Shown: piece by piece, positions 17,349-26,359 of the stretch
Position numbering within the stretch: the stretch's first letter is position 1
Layout: every line of letters starts with the position of its first letter
Source of the DNA: Sphingopyxis sp.
Lineage (GTDB): Bacteria; Pseudomonadota; Alphaproteobacteria; Sphingomonadales; Sphingomonadaceae
Reading direction: 5' to 3'
Length of the DNA: 64,000 nt
Assembly: GCA_002733865.1 (NCBI GenBank)
Contig: NVXM01000001.1
Location: 324,206-388,205 of the forward strand
Program-made: the position numbers and the translations under genes
The notes under the pieces: model-generated
The model's input: only the letters and a program-made list of their open reading frames with translations
Databases searched by the model: none
Told to the model about the DNA's origin: nothing

Positions 17349-18680
17349 ATGGACCTCGCAAAAACTCTTGAACGAAGCACCGGATTGATGCAGATCACAC
17401 GAAGATTGGCAGAAGTGAAAGGAAAGGGCTTTCTAGCGCTGCAATCGCTTTTCTATGCGATAGCGAACAGCATAGAAGCCCTCGTGCCGTTGTTGCTCGC
17501 TCCCATATTGACGCGTATATTGGCCCCTTCCGAATACGGAATTTGGGTGCTCTTTATCACCTACGCGACCTTCCTGCGCCCCATCGTTGGATTAACCACG
17601 CAGGATGCTATCCGGATGCGATTCTACGATTTGGACCAGAAACAGCTCGACCAGTTTACGCATACCGCTTTATTCGTGATGGTCGCGATGGCGACCGGTG
17701 TCTCGACGTTGACGTTTGTTTTCCGTGATACACTGGCGGTATTAGCCAAGTTTCCGGCGGGTTGGCTCGTTAGCATCGTGGTTGCCGCGTTGCTATTCGA
17801 GGTCTTCTATACGGCGCTCGCGCTTCATCAGTTTCACAATCGCCGCAAGGCGTTTCTGATGACCCAGGTCGTTCAGGCGGTCCTCAGCATTGCCCTGATT
17901 TCGGCCTTCCTCCTCGGAGGATGGGATTGGCGCGGGGTGATCCTTGGCAGAATCCTGGGAATGTCAGCCGCTATCCTGCTTTCCCTTCGGGCATTGGGCT
18001 ATGGGCCTAGGTTTTTCTTTCGGCTGCCGAAACGCTCTTTCTACCGGGATATTGCAAAATTCGGTGTCGTATACTGGCCATCGGGAATGGTGATCATGGC
18101 GGTTGCGATGACCGACAAAGTGGTCGCAGCCCATTATCTGGGTGTCTCTGCCAGCGCGATGTATGGCGTGGCAGCCCTTTTTGCATCGGCTTTCTGGGTC
18201 ATCAATTACAGTTTTGTATTGGCCTGGACCCCTTGGCTTTTCCGCAAGCTCAAGGCGGCGCCGTCTGAGGGCATGCGAGAGGTGCTTTCGGTTTCTCTGC
18301 TATATTTTCTTTTGGCATCGATCGCGGCTTCCGGTTTCTATCTCATTTCACTATACGTTGCTCCAATCTTGTTGGGCGAAGCATTTCATAGCGCAATCCC
18401 GCTCCTTCAATATATCATGGTTGCGATCGTCCTGCAGGGCTTCTTCATGCACAATATGAAATTCCTGCATTTCGACAAAGATATCCGGGTCATGTCTCTG
18501 TGCAGCATGTTGACGATCGCTTCGAATGTTTGGTTAAGTATTCAATGGGCACCGACCATGGGCATTCGGGGCATCATGCTCGGCACAGTCGTTTCTTTCG
18601 GTGCAGTTTTCCTGATTAGCGGAATGATCGTCATTGCGCGCTACATTCAACCTCAAGAGGGAGTTAAGTCCGTTGTTTGA
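17349..18680 (+). CDS. Polysaccharide flippase, Wzx/MATE-like
   Basis: 443 residues, almost entirely hydrophobic, with about 12 predicted transmembrane segments, from SLFYAIANSIEALVPLLLAPIL near residue 38 to the last near 430. The pattern LTRILAPSEYGIWVLFITYA is typical of the oligosaccharide flippase family (Polysacc_synt). It should move a lipid-linked glycan across the inner membrane. It overlaps pseB by 8 bases, heading the wzx-pseB-pseC-pseF operon, which suggests that the nonulosonate ends on a lipid-linked surface glycan rather than only on flagellin. Confidence 0.85.
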   Translation: MDLAKTLERSTGLMQITRRLAEVKGKGFLALQSLFYAIANSIEALVPLLLAPILTRILAPSEYGIWVLFITYATFLRPIVGLTTQDAIRMRFYDLDQKQLDQFTHTALFVMVAMATGVSTLTFVFRDTLAVLAKFPAGWLVSIVVAALLFEVFYTALALHQFHNRRKAFLMTQVVQAVLSIALISAFLLGGWDWRGVILGRILGMSAAILLSLRALGYGPRFFFRLPKRSFYRDIAKFGVVYWPSGMVIMAVAMTDKVVAAHYLGVSASAMYGVAALFASAFWVINYSFVLAWTPWLFRKLKAAPSEGMREVLSVSLLYFLLASIAASGFYLISLYVAPILLGEAFHSAIPLLQYIMVAIVLQGFFMHNMKFLHFDKDIRVMSLCSMLTIASNVWLSIQWAPTMGIRGIMLGTVVSFGAVFLISGMIVIARYIQPQEGVKSVV

Positions 18681-19683
18681 TAATAAAAATATTCTTGTTA
18701 CTGGCGGGACCGGATCGTTCGGCCGCCGCTTCATCGAGACGATCCTTGAGCGTTATGATGCGCGCCGCGTCATTGTTTTTTCTCGCGACGAGTTCAAGCA
18801 ATCAGTGATGCAGGAGAAATATGATGATCCTGCGCTGCGTTATTTTCTTGGGGATATTCGTGATCGTAATCGCATGATGCAGGCGATGGAAGGTGTGGAT
18901 ATTGTAGTTCATGCTGCGGCATTGAAGCAGGTTCCGGCGCTTGAATATAACCCCTCCGAGGCGATCAAGACCAATATTCTCGGTACCGAAAATGTCGTTG
19001 ATGCTGCTTTGGCTCACAATGTCGAGAAAGTCATAGCACTTTCCACCGACAAAGCTGCTGCACCGGTAAATCTTTATGGCGCGACAAAATTGACCGCTGA
19101 AAAAATAGCGATCTCAGCCAACAACACTGCCGGTAGCAGACAGACACGTCTTTCGGTTGTGCGATACGGCAATGTCATCGGCTCGCGCGGTTCGGTTATT
19201 CCGTTGTTCCAGAAGCTGCTCGCCGAAGGCGCAACTGAATTCCCGATTACGGACCAGGCGATGACCCGGTTCTTGTTAACTCTTCAGCAAAGCGTCGAAT
19301 TCGTGATTGATTGCGCTGCTCGCATGTGGGGTGGGGAAACTTTCATTCCGCGCATTTCTTCTGCCACTATTGGTACCATGGCAGAGGCCATCGCGCCCGA
19401 TATGCCGCAAAAGGTGGTGGGTATTCGTCCCGGTGAAAAATTGCATGAGGTTCTGTGCCTACCGGATACAGCTTGGCAGACGATCAAATATGAAAATCAT
19501 TACGTCATCAAGCCTTCATTTAAGTTTAATCGGATCGATGTCGATTATCTGACAGCAGCGAACGGAGAGAAGGGTGATCTGGTCGAAGGCGATTTCAGCT
19601 ATGATTCCTTTCATAATGAAGATTATCTCTCTGCGGCCGAACTCCGCAAGATGATTGAAGGCGCAATGCCATTTAACGCCTGA
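18673..19683 (+). CDS. pseB: UDP-N-acetylglucosamine 4,6-dehydratase (inverting), PseB
   Basis: 336 residues from a TTG at 18673, chosen because GAGGGAG (18657-18663) is well spaced and the next residues FDNKNILVTGGTGSFG match the family N-terminus; the TTG at 18634 would add an unlikely tail. Extended SDR with the Rossmann motif GGTGSFG. The active site follows PseB/FlaA1 practice, STDKAAAPVNLYGATKL, where the usual SDR tyrosine lies in NLYGATK. First step of the pseudaminate pathway: UDP-GlcNAc to the 4-keto-L-altro sugar. The stop codon is followed 20 bases on by pseC. Confidence 0.92.
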   Translation: MFDNKNILVTGGTGSFGRRFIETILERYDARRVIVFSRDEFKQSVMQEKYDDPALRYFLGDIRDRNRMMQAMEGVDIVVHAAALKQVPALEYNPSEAIKTNILGTENVVDAALAHNVEKVIALSTDKAAAPVNLYGATKLTAEKIAISANNTAGSRQTRLSVVRYGNVIGSRGSVIPLFQKLLAEGATEFPITDQAMTRFLLTLQQSVEFVIDCAARMWGGETFIPRISSATIGTMAEAIAPDMPQKVVGIRPGEKLHEVLCLPDTAWQTIKYENHYVIKPSFKFNRIDVDYLTAANGEKGDLVEGDFSYDSFHNEDYLSAAELRKMIEGAMPFNA

Positions 19684-19702
19684 TTTGATATTTGGAGGAT
19701 GC

Positions 19703-20884
19703 ATGCGAAGCCGCATACCCTATAGCTGCCAGACAATTGACGAAGATGATATCGCGGCGGTCGCAGAATGCCTCCGTTCCGATTTCCTGACGCAAGGGCC
19801 CCGGACGCGTGCCTTTGAGGAGGCCGGTGCTGTCTATGTCGGCTCTAAGCATGCCGTAGCGGTGGCAAACGGCACTGCAGCTCTTCATCTTGTCTGCATG
19901 GCTCTCGGGCTTGAATCCGGCGGACTGATCTGGACCTCGCCGAACAGTTTTGTCGCCTCAGCGAATGCAGGACGGTATCTTGGTGCGGATGTCGACTTCG
20001 TCGACATTGATCCCGAAACCGGTTCAATCGACCCCGATGCGCTCGAAACAAAGTTGAATGCGGCATCGGCAGCCGGTCGGAAACCAGACATTCTGATCGC
20101 CGTTCATTTTGCCGGACACACTCATGGGTTCGACCGAGTTGCCGCAATCTGTGCAGAATATGGCGTGGCATTGGTGGAGGACGCCGCACATGCTTTCGGA
20201 GCGGTTTATCAGGACCGGCCAGACCAGATGGTGGGAAGTCATCCGCAAAGCGTTGCGGCCACTTTCAGCTTTCACCCGCTCAAGTCGATTACGACAGGAG
20301 AAGGCGGTATGATCATGACTGGTTCGGAAGACCTGGCCAAAAAACTCGGCATACTGAGAAGCCATGGCGTTAGCAAAGATCCCGCCCTTGTTACCGATGC
20401 CCGACCGGACGATGGTGACTGGTATTATGAGCAACATCAGCTTGGTTTTAACTACCGGATCTCTGACATCCAGGCTGCACTCGGTCTAAGCCAGATGCGC
20501 AAGATCGATACGCTAATGGAAGCGCGTCGCGACCGCGCGCGCCGTTACGGGGAACTGCTTTCCCATCTTCCCCTGCATTTGCCGCAAGCGACCGACAGAT
20601 CGTCATGGCACCTCTATGTCGTCCGCCTTGACCGAAGTCTTACCAATGTAACCCGAAAGGCGATGTTCGACGCGCTGCGCGGACGCGGGATTGAAGCACA
20701 TGTGCATTATATACCCATTCATACTCAGCCCTATTACCGCGCGTTGGGTTTCGCGCCGGGCGATTTCCCGCGCGCGGAAGCTTATTATGAAACTTGCCTC
20801 AGCTTGCCGATCTATCCGTTGCTAACTGATGAAGAACAGGATTTCGTGGTTGCTGCCATCGCGGATGCGCTAGGACATGCGTAG
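19703..20884 (+). CDS. pseC: UDP-4-amino-4,6-dideoxy-L-AltNAc transaminase, PseC
   Basis: 393 residues from ATG 19703 with a strong TTTGGAGGAT site 3-8 bases upstream. A DegT/DnrJ/EryC1 PLP aminotransferase: N-terminal RIPYSCQTIDEDDIAAVAEC, glycine-rich NGTAALHLVCMAL, the PLP-phosphate contact region LVEDAAHAFGA, and the Schiff-base lysine in TFSFHPLKSITTGEGGMI. It adds an amino group to the PseB product, using glutamate. Overlaps pseF by 8 bases. Confidence 0.92.
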   Translation: MRSRIPYSCQTIDEDDIAAVAECLRSDFLTQGPRTRAFEEAGAVYVGSKHAVAVANGTAALHLVCMALGLESGGLIWTSPNSFVASANAGRYLGADVDFVDIDPETGSIDPDALETKLNAASAAGRKPDILIAVHFAGHTHGFDRVAAICAEYGVALVEDAAHAFGAVYQDRPDQMVGSHPQSVAATFSFHPLKSITTGEGGMIMTGSEDLAKKLGILRSHGVSKDPALVTDARPDDGDWYYEQHQLGFNYRISDIQAALGLSQMRKIDTLMEARRDRARRYGELLSHLPLHLPQATDRSSWHLYVVRLDRSLTNVTRKAMFDALRGRGIEAHVHYIPIHTQPYYRALGFAPGDFPRAEAYYETCLSLPIYPLLTDEEQDFVVAAIADALGHA

Positions 20885-21575
20885 AGTTGCCATCGTACAG
20901 GCGCGTATGGGTTCGTCCCGCCTTCCGGGAAAAGTTCTGAAGCTTCTGGCGGGAAAGCCGGTGCTTGAGCATGTAATGACCCGGGTCAGCTCGGCCCGCC
21001 AGATTGATGACGTCATTGTTGCCACATCGGACTTGCCAGGAGACGATGCTATCGCGGCATATTGCGATGCACATGGCTGGCAGTGTGTTCGAGGTTCAGA
21101 AGCCGACGTCTTGTCGCGCTACTCAGCCGCGACCCGTGCCTCAGATGCCGATATTGTCGTAAGGGTGACCAGCGATTGCCCTTTGTTTTCGCCCGCTATC
21201 TTGGATGACATGTTGGGGGCCTTTGACCCGGGGACTGTTGACTATATGTCGACCAACTGGCCGGATCGTTCCTTTCCGGTGGGGTTGGATTGTGAAGTCA
21301 TGCGCGCATCCAGCCTGCTTGAAATCGCGGAAAGTGCGACTGATCCCTACGACCGAGAGCATGTCACAGCGCACTTTTATCGCAATCCAGACCGTTACCG
21401 GCTTGCGGGCCATCGCAGTATTCGTCCGCTTGCGCAGGTGCGTATCACGCTGGATACCGCGGAAGATTATGACCGGCTAGTCGCTCTGTTGAGAGCGCAT
21501 CCCGAGCTTGTTGATCCGCATGCAGACGTTGTTGCCATAGTGGCTGAATATTTTGGTCAACTATCTCCTGAGTGA
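20877..21575 (+). CDS. pseF: Cytidylyltransferase, SpsF/PseF type
   Basis: 232 residues. The N-terminal VAIVQARMGSSRLPGKVLK is the CTP-binding motif of the SpsF-like cytidylyltransferase group, followed by VVRVTSDCPLFSPAILD and, toward the C-terminus, REHVTAHFYRNPDRY. In this context it should activate pseudaminate with CTP to give the CMP-sugar donor. Translationally coupled to pseC by an 8-base overlap. It is less similar to Campylobacter-type PseF than to SpsF, so the assignment rests partly on the operon. A short inverted repeat (TTGCC/GGCAA) in the 24-base convergent gap after it may be a weak terminator. Confidence 0.82.
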   Translation: MRRVAIVQARMGSSRLPGKVLKLLAGKPVLEHVMTRVSSARQIDDVIVATSDLPGDDAIAAYCDAHGWQCVRGSEADVLSRYSAATRASDADIVVRVTSDCPLFSPAILDDMLGAFDPGTVDYMSTNWPDRSFPVGLDCEVMRASSLLEIAESATDPYDREHVTAHFYRNPDRYRLAGHRSIRPLAQVRITLDTAEDYDRLVALLRAHPELVDPHADVVAIVAEYFGQLSPE

Positions 21576-21599
21576 CTTTGCCCTCTGGCAAGGTAGTCA

Positions 21600-23081
21600 T
21601 CAATCCAGCGCCTTCCAGGCATCAAGCCAGTCCGGATGAGTTTGTGATGCTGATATTTCAAAGCCTGCAGCGCGGTGCAGGCGCTCAGATGCTGTGTTCG
21701 CCTTGTGTATCCGGCTGACGATTTTCTTGACGCACGACCGCGACCTGCGCAGCTCGCGTTCCGCGGCCAAATATACCGGCAGGCCCATTTTCCGCCCGTG
21801 CCATTGCGGCACGAGGTAAATCGACAGGTAGGCTGAACTGTCTTCGGTGTTGACGTCGAACCTGACTACACCAACCGCTACAGTCCCCTGGGTCAAGATG
21901 CGGAAGATGCAGTCAGGGTCAGCCAATTTTTCCGCGAGCCAAGCCACATGTGCATCGAAGCCTGGTTTGCCAGTTGTTTCAAAGTTGTGCCGCCAATTTC
22001 GGTCGTCGGTGCGCCATTCCAGTAGGTTAGCGGCATCCTCTGCAGTCACGTCGCGGACGCCGAGCGCGAGGGCACGAATCCAAGATGCCAGACGCAAGGC
22101 ACCCCGGCCATCGATCAACTTGTGTCCTGCCGCGACAATCGCTTGGCGCTCACGTTCGTCAGCGGCCAGCGCGGTGACAGCCTCGGCAATTATTCGGGGA
22201 GTGACGTTCGTGTGCTCCCCGAGTGACTGGATCGCTCCTGCTTCCACGACAGTGTCTACCTGTGGCCGCTGGTTCTGGGCGACACAAATCACCAACGACG
22301 GCACTCCGATGCTGAGACGCTCCCACAGCATCACCCCTCCAGCACCAAGTGCGAGGTCTGCCTCAAACATAAGCTCTGCCAACTTCCTTGGGTCAGGAGC
22401 CTGGTAAATAGTCACATGTGGCAATTGCTCCGATCTTTCGATCAGGAGAGGATCTATTTTGGTACCCGGACCCACCACTACATCGACCGCCAGTTGGGTC
22501 AGAGCGGTAACCGCTTGCAGTGCTTTTGCCGTCTCTCCGGTTGGATCGCTTCCGCCAAAGCATATGTTCAATCTTAGCGGTGGCCCGCCGGATTGTGACG
22601 GCTTAAGGCCCAAATCGGTTATATGCCGGGACAAGGGCAAGTAAGCCGGGCCGCCAAGAACGAGCGAGTCCCGCCGCCACGCAGTTTCACCATGGGTTCG
22701 AACGATGATGTCCGCTTGTGTTGCTTCATTCAAATCGTCCAATACCAAAAGCCGCTTGTCCGTGCGGGCAGCCAGTGCCTCCCACTCGCCGACATGTCCG
22801 TATTGGTCGAGAAGGATCACGTCTGCGGTCCATCCCGTGTCGGCCAGTGCAAGCATCGCTTCTTCAGGGCCATCGTTTTCCGGCGTGAGGGCAAGCACTC
22901 TGATATTGGGAGGGAAAAACGTCGGTGCGAGTACCGCTCCTTCTGCGTTGGTAATCAGCGTCACTTCGGTGTCGCCACCAAGCAGCAATTCAGCCGCTAC
23001 CGCCGAGGCACGGGCAAAGTGGCCCGATCCGGTTATTGCGCCCGCTTCGGCGCGGATCGCGACTCTAGTCGGCGCGAACAT
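21600..23081 (-). CDS. pseG: Fused UDP-sugar hydrolase and N-acetyltransferase (PseG-PseH)
   Basis: 493 residues from ATG 23081. Residues 1-335 are a GT-B-like PseG that removes UDP from UDP-2,4-diacetamido-2,4,6-trideoxy-L-altrose: ITGSGHFARASAVA with His21 at the catalytic position, ICFGGSDPTGETAKAL, and LGAGGVMLWERLSIGVPSLV. Residues about 341-480 form a GNAT acetyltransferase domain (LLEWRTDDRNWRHNF, VPQWHGRKMGLPVYLAA as the acetyl-CoA loop, NTASERLHRAAGFE), which supplies the PseH N4-acetylation that no other gene here encodes. One chain would therefore do steps 3 and 4 of the pathway. Minus strand, overlapping the upstream membrane-protein gene by 17 bases. Confidence 0.88.
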   Translation of the reverse strand: MFAPTRVAIRAEAGAITGSGHFARASAVAAELLLGGDTEVTLITNAEGAVLAPTFFPPNIRVLALTPENDGPEEAMLALADTGWTADVILLDQYGHVGEWEALAARTDKRLLVLDDLNEATQADIIVRTHGETAWRRDSLVLGGPAYLPLSRHITDLGLKPSQSGGPPLRLNICFGGSDPTGETAKALQAVTALTQLAVDVVVGPGTKIDPLLIERSEQLPHVTIYQAPDPRKLAELMFEADLALGAGGVMLWERLSIGVPSLVICVAQNQRPQVDTVVEAGAIQSLGEHTNVTPRIIAEAVTALAADERERQAIVAAGHKLIDGRGALRLASWIRALALGVRDVTAEDAANLLEWRTDDRNWRHNFETTGKPGFDAHVAWLAEKLADPDCIFRILTQGTVAVGVVRFDVNTEDSSAYLSIYLVPQWHGRKMGLPVYLAAERELRRSRSCVKKIVSRIHKANTASERLHRAAGFEISASQTHPDWLDAWKALD

Positions 23082-24621
23082 AATAGGTAAATTTGATGCG
23101 CTTGCCGTTATAGACCATCTCGCGGCGATATTTGCTGAATATGGCTTTAAACCTCGGATCTTCGGAGAAAACATGCGCCCAGTCTACATCGATATATCGT
23201 AGGGGCCAGCGGTGGGTTCCGTCAAGGATCAGGACGTCAGGTGGGAAATCTTCCCAAAGTCGCAGCATCTGGTCATGGAGCATCTTTCGCCCTGGATTGT
23301 CCAGTTTTAGGGGTGGTGCACTCGCTGCGATTGCGGGCTTGTCGAACGGTTTTAGCTCGGCCGCCACATAGGCATTGTTCATCATTGGATTCCAGCGCAT
23401 CGCCCCGTGGGAAGCGAGATACTGATTATACGGCGAGGGGTGCATGGTGAGGATGGCGACACGCTTTCCTGACAATGTTATCCCGCCATCTTCAAGCGCC
23501 TCTTCCAGTTCCGTCGATTGTGCTTGATAGATGCGAGTACTGACAAACTGCCCCGCTATGGGCAGCAGAATAAGCAACGCCGCCGCCACATTGAAATACC
23601 ATCGAAAATTTCGGGCCGCCAACCACCACCAGGCTATATAAGCCATCGTAATGGGTAACAGATGGTGTGTGTACCAACGTTCCTGTGACCATGCAGCAAT
23701 CAGAGTAGCGAGAACAGTGGCAACTGCAAGTCCGCTCGATCGGCCGGGGACTCCGGAATACCAGGATGCAAACAGCAGCAAACATGCCGGAAGCAGGTTG
23801 TGGATCAGCTTCAACGAGTTTTCGTTAGTGTCCAGAAGATTCGCATCGATCGAATTCATCATAGCGCCGATCGCGTCTCGCTGGGACGGGTCGAGCCCAA
23901 GCCAGACGAAGAGATACAGGAACACCACCATGCCAGAGGTGATATTTTCGACCCGAAAGAGCAGCGCGGGTTGCCGTTGCATGAGAGAGTCGGCGAGTTC
24001 GACCAGAATTACAACGGCACTGTAAACATATTTGAAGAGTAACGTTGCCCCGACCCACAGGCCCAGTAGCAGTCTTAGACGCCAGTCAATTCGAGCGCCT
24101 TCCGGGTCGGAAAAGCGCAGAACAAGATATGGCCAAAGACCTAGTGCTACAATATGTTCGCGCAATCCGAAGACATTCTTGAACAGGATTGGCAGCGTGA
24201 TCAGAACCGCGACGGATAGAATGAAAAAGATCGGTGAGGCGCCAACCGTTGCGCGCCGGATTTGATAAGCGATGGTTGCCGCAACCAGTACCATGGCATC
24301 AGTCATTGCTACGATCGCGAGGTCGAGCCTCAGTCCAGTCAGATCACTCAGGCGCACCGCAAGCGAGAACCAGAATTTCTCGACCGGCGGAAAATAGATG
24401 CTGTATTCGCGAAAGGAATCACCGAGAGCGACGGCCAAACTCCCCGATAGAGCGCCGCCTGCGAGATCTTGATGTAAGGAATAAATGAATCCGTAGAAAA
24501 ATAACGTGCTGGCAAAGACGCCCAGCGTAACCGCCACAAATAATTTTAGATCAGAATCCGCCGAGGACATGGCTGGTTTTTCATCGCCATTCCGTATCAA
24601 CGGTGTTCTTGCGTTCATCAT
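23065..24621 (-). CDS. Polytopic membrane protein, GT-C-like, unknown
   Basis: 518 residues from ATG 24621; ATG 24618, ATG 24573 and an upstream TTG 24732 are alternatives. About 11 transmembrane segments (first LKLFVAVTLGVFASTLFFYGF, last YFNVAAALLILLPIAGQF) are followed by a soluble tail of about 140 residues. An acidic/aromatic first loop (FREYSIYFPPVEKFWF) and an overall plan like family 39-type glycosyltransferases or O-antigen-unit transferases suggest a GT-C enzyme using a lipid-linked donor, but no diagnostic motif is certain. The tail includes VAILTMHPSPYNQYLASHG. It is co-transcribed with, and overlaps, pseGH, so it probably acts on the nonulosonate glycan. Confidence 0.6.
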   Translation of the reverse strand: MMNARTPLIRNGDEKPAMSSADSDLKLFVAVTLGVFASTLFFYGFIYSLHQDLAGGALSGSLAVALGDSFREYSIYFPPVEKFWFSLAVRLSDLTGLRLDLAIVAMTDAMVLVAATIAYQIRRATVGASPIFFILSVAVLITLPILFKNVFGLREHIVALGLWPYLVLRFSDPEGARIDWRLRLLLGLWVGATLLFKYVYSAVVILVELADSLMQRQPALLFRVENITSGMVVFLYLFVWLGLDPSQRDAIGAMMNSIDANLLDTNENSLKLIHNLLPACLLLFASWYSGVPGRSSGLAVATVLATLIAAWSQERWYTHHLLPITMAYIAWWWLAARNFRWYFNVAAALLILLPIAGQFVSTRIYQAQSTELEEALEDGGITLSGKRVAILTMHPSPYNQYLASHGAMRWNPMMNNAYVAAELKPFDKPAIAASAPPLKLDNPGRKMLHDQMLRLWEDFPPDVLILDGTHRWPLRYIDVDWAHVFSEDPRFKAIFSKYRREMVYNGKRIKFTYYVRAD

Positions 24622-24732
24622 ACTAATCTGGCCTACAAAGAGTGCCACTGATAAAGCTAGACTTCCAGCGTTTTCAAGTGCTTCGGATTGGTGGTCTATA
24701 GCAGCCCCCCTTGTCAAGCCGCCCGACTGCAA

Positions 24733-25213
24733 TCGAGGATGGGCATTATAATTTATCGCCGCAATTATTCTGTGGCAGTTAGATTACCAAGAGCCATGTA
24801 AAAGCGATTGTTACGGTCCGATAACGACCTTAAAATATAGAACGACCAAAAAAGCACAACGAACCACCTACCGCCATTTGGCAACATGAAACACCGCGAC
24901 TAGCAAAGAAGCCGTTTCGGAAAGCCAAGTTGAGGATCAATAGTAATGATCACGGGCCCGGAAATATCGAGCCAAAATTTGATCGGGCTTCTCGCTGACG
25001 CAGGCAACTCACCCAGCCATATTAAGCTGGCAGCGCTTGATGACGATTGAGCCCTGTCTCGCCTATAGTGATAAGCAAAGGATATTTGAGTTTGGGTCGC
25101 TGGCGAACCAACGTACACATCATCGGCCCCTGTTGGCCAAACGCGCCGCAAACGCTGGAACATGAACCAGCCGCCTGAAATCTGCCGATTTTGGATGACC
25201 TTCAAAGACTGTC
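24733..25213. other. 480-bp region without a convincing gene
   Basis: Between the membrane-protein gene and the tRNA-Leu 3' end. A 119-codon minus-strand frame (24900-25259) runs through the tRNA itself and has no recognisable features, so it is not called. The stretch is poorer in GC than the ftsE side and abuts a tRNA 3' end, a usual place for old island boundaries; no attachment-site repeat was found by eye. Confidence 0.35.
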
Positions 25214-25302
25214 TGGTGCGGTCGAGAAGACTCGAACTTCCACGGGGTATTAACCCCACAGCGACCTCAACGCTGCGCGTCTACCAATTCCGCCACGACC
25301 GC
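25214..25302 (-). tRNA. tRNA-Leu (anticodon GAG)
   Basis: On the minus strand the 89 bases fold as a class II tRNA. The acceptor stem GCGGTCG pairs with CGACCGC, followed by A and an encoded CCA. The D-loop contains AATTGGTAGACGC, the anticodon stem CAGCG/CGCTG encloses TTGAGGT (anticodon GAG), then come a long variable arm and a T-loop with GTTCGAGTC. This reads CUC/CUU leucine codons. Confidence 0.95.
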
Positions 25303-25415
25303 ACTGTCTCTAGCTTGGGACAGCAATGTCCCGGGTAGGCGCGTGCCCTTAGCAAAGGGGTATGGCAGCCGCAACAGATATTCGCTGCTGACTGGCGACT
25401 ATCGTTACTGCGCGT

Positions 25416-26162
25416 TCAGTCGCGGCTCTGGTCTGCCCATCCGACTTCCAGCTGACTGGCGCCGCGTGGCACGTCGAGCTTGGCTTCGTTGAAGTTGACC
25501 TTCGCGCCGGGAGCCAGCGATTTTTCCGGCGGGTTCATTTTCCAGCTGTAGACGATCCGGCCACCGGCATCGCGCAGGATTACCAGCATCGGTGGGACAT
25601 CCTGGTCGGTGGTGGTAGGGTTGATGATCGTCCCGCTGGCGGCAAAATATTCGGTGCCGTCGGGCAGCGTGCGACGGTCCTGTTTGGCGCTCAGCTCGAT
25701 CAGCAGCGGCGTTTCTTCAACCGAGGCAAATTCATAGTCGGAAATCCATCGCGGCGGCCCGAAATAATAGAGCGCAGAACCCGCGCCGATCACCAGTGCG
25801 GCAAACGCAATCGCCGCTATTGTCCACAATTTCGCCGGATTGCGGCGGGCCTTGAACGGCGGCTCGTGAGCAAAACTGCTTTCGCCGACACTATAGCCGG
25901 GCGCGGCAGAAATCGGCGGCGGAGGTGAACGCGTGACAGTGGCGGCAGGCGGCGTCGCCACCCAATCGCGAGCCGGTTCGGGCGCGCTGGCCGGTGGCAA
26001 TTGCCCGGACGCGTCGGCAGTGGCCAGCTCCGGCTCGGGAATGGCTGCCTCCTGGAACCAGCTGTGGCGACAGGAAGCGCAACGCACCGACCGCCCATTG
26101 GGTCCAATGGCGCTGTCGGGCACGAGGTAACGCGTTTTGCAAGCCGGGCAATTCAAAATCAT
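25416..26162 (-). CDS. MJ0042-type zinc-ribbon membrane protein
   Basis: 248 residues from ATG 26162 (AGAGAAG just upstream); a longer frame to 26267 has no support. The N-terminal zinc ribbon has two CxxC knuckles, CPAC at residues 5-8 and CASC at about 28-31. A Pro/Ala-rich linker leads to one transmembrane helix (AIAFAALVIGAGSALYYF) and a C-terminal periplasmic domain of about 90 residues containing ASGTIINPTTTDQDVPPMLV, resembling DUF3426. Divergent from ftsE, a frequent neighbour arrangement in sphingomonads. Function is not known; an envelope or division role is plausible from context. Confidence 0.75.
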   Translation of the reverse strand: MILNCPACKTRYLVPDSAIGPNGRSVRCASCRHSWFQEAAIPEPELATADASGQLPPASAPEPARDWVATPPAATVTRSPPPPISAAPGYSVGESSFAHEPPFKARRNPAKLWTIAAIAFAALVIGAGSALYYFGPPRWISDYEFASVEETPLLIELSAKQDRRTLPDGTEYFAASGTIINPTTTDQDVPPMLVILRDAGGRIVYSWKMNPPEKSLAPGAKVNFNEAKLDVPRGASQLEVGWADQSRD

Positions 26163-26359
26163 GACAGCTTCTCTAAACACGCCATCAGGACAAACTGCAA
26201 GTGGCTGTATGACGGATTTGAGACCGAAACGGGTTTTTACGCGTTTTACCGCCAAATCGATTGCCACGGCTCGATAGCGGAGTTGATTTGGAGGCTATTC
26301 CCGGCCTATTGGTCGCGGGACCGGGCAATATTTCGCCGCGATATTGGAATGTAGAGCTG

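Noticed and set aside
24900..25259. 119-codon minus-strand ORF next to tRNA-Leu
   Set aside because: It runs through the tRNA, has no ribosome site and no recognisable family residues.
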